This document shows, one piece after another, positions 7,417 through 7,631 of a stretch of 7,631 nt of DNA. The position numbers and the translations under genes are program-made. Numbering within the stretch: position 1 is the stretch's first letter; every line of letters starts with the position of its first letter. Source of the DNA: Pseudomonadota bacterium (GTDB lineage Bacteria > Pseudomonadota > Alphaproteobacteria > Acetobacterales > Acetobacteraceae); NCBI GenBank assembly GCA_021841985.1, contig JAKCCP010000164.1, positions 1-7,631 on the forward strand, written 5' to 3'. Below the pieces are notes generated by a model. That model ran no database searches. It was given only the letters and a program-made list of their open reading frames with translations, and was not told the DNA's origin.

Positions 7417-7631
7417 ATGAAGGCGATCAATGCGATAAGGATGGGCGGGGTCGAAGTGCTCCCCCTGGTCGAAGGCGGCAAAGGCATTTCGGTCTCCAAC
7501 GGCAAAACCTCCGGCCATTGGGCGGCAGGCGGCGGCGTCGGCACGTTCAGCGCCGTCAACGCCGATGAGCACGACCCGAGCGGCGCGCCGATCCTCGAGG
7601 TCTATCGCGGCCGCACCCGGCGCGAACGGCA
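7417..7631 (+). CDS. Nitronate monooxygenase-like flavin oxidoreductase, N-terminal fragment
   Basis: The frame is open from ATG 7417 to the window end, giving 71 residues. It begins MKAINAIRMGGVEVLPLVEG and continues with GGKGISVSNG, GHWAAGGGVGTFSAVNADEHD and VYRGRTRRER. The pattern of a Gly-rich GGKGxSVSNGxxSGxWAAxGGVGTFSxVNAD stretch followed by RTRRER resembles, from memory, the N-terminus of a proteobacterial group of FMN-dependent nitronate monooxygenase / 2-nitropropane dioxygenase-type TIM-barrel proteins. These oxidise nitronates or act as enoyl-reductase-like flavoenzymes. The catalytic and most flavin-binding residues would lie beyond the window, so the reaction cannot be confirmed. 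It follows the pnp terminator and has its own ribosome binding site, so it is likely a separate transcription unit unrelated to translation. Base composition matches its neighbours. Confidence 0.7.
   Translation, partial: MKAINAIRMGGVEVLPLVEGGKGISVSNGKTSGHWAAGGGVGTFSAVNADEHDPSGAPILEVYRGRTRRER

Noticed and set aside
7320..7568. 82-codon + strand open frame after pnp
   Set aside because: It starts inside the terminator and overlaps the better-supported flavin oxidoreductase frame starting at 7417.

Overview
This window is a conserved bacterial translation and RNA-metabolism operon, read entirely on the + strand: a 3' fragment of a YlxR/L7Ae-type RNA-binding protein gene, then infB, rbfA, truB, rpsO and pnp, followed after a terminator by the 5' end of a nitronate monooxygenase-like gene. 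The very high GC content with G/C-ending codons, the long Ala/Arg/Glu-rich IF2 N-terminus starting [18 protein letters not shown], the L7Ae-like tail on the YlxR-family protein and the gene order point to an alphaproteobacterium. Rhodospirillales/Acetobacteraceae is my best guess, by resemblance only.

Layout. Bases 1-355 are the end of the YlxR/L7Ae gene, normally found just after nusA. Bases 356-496 are a spacer with a three-copy 16-bp tandem repeat and overlapping inverted repeats, ending at the infB start (497). infB (497-3166) overlaps rbfA (3163-3537) by ATGA. truB (3557-4477) follows after 19 bp with a strong purine-rich ribosome binding site, and rpsO (4502-4771) after 24 bp. A 364-bp spacer (4772-5135) holds no convincing gene but has several GC-rich inverted repeats and one TATATA box. 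pnp (5136-7292) follows and ends at a good intrinsic terminator (7306-7336). A second perfect inverted repeat (7340-7363) precedes a new gene starting at 7417, which runs off the window.

How the genes fit together. IF2 places initiator tRNA on the 30S subunit. RbfA matures the 16S rRNA 5' end in the 30S subunit. TruB makes pseudouridine 55 in tRNA. S15 is an early 30S assembly protein. PNPase degrades and trims RNA. This links ribosome assembly, tRNA modification, initiation and RNA turnover in one transcription unit, as in many bacteria.

Novelty. I do not see a previously undescribed system. All genes are intact and ordinary, with their key catalytic motifs present. The parts worth a second look are non-coding: the infB leader repeat, the structured rpsO-pnp spacer (the place where E. 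coli controls pnp by RNase III and PNPase), and the double hairpin after pnp.
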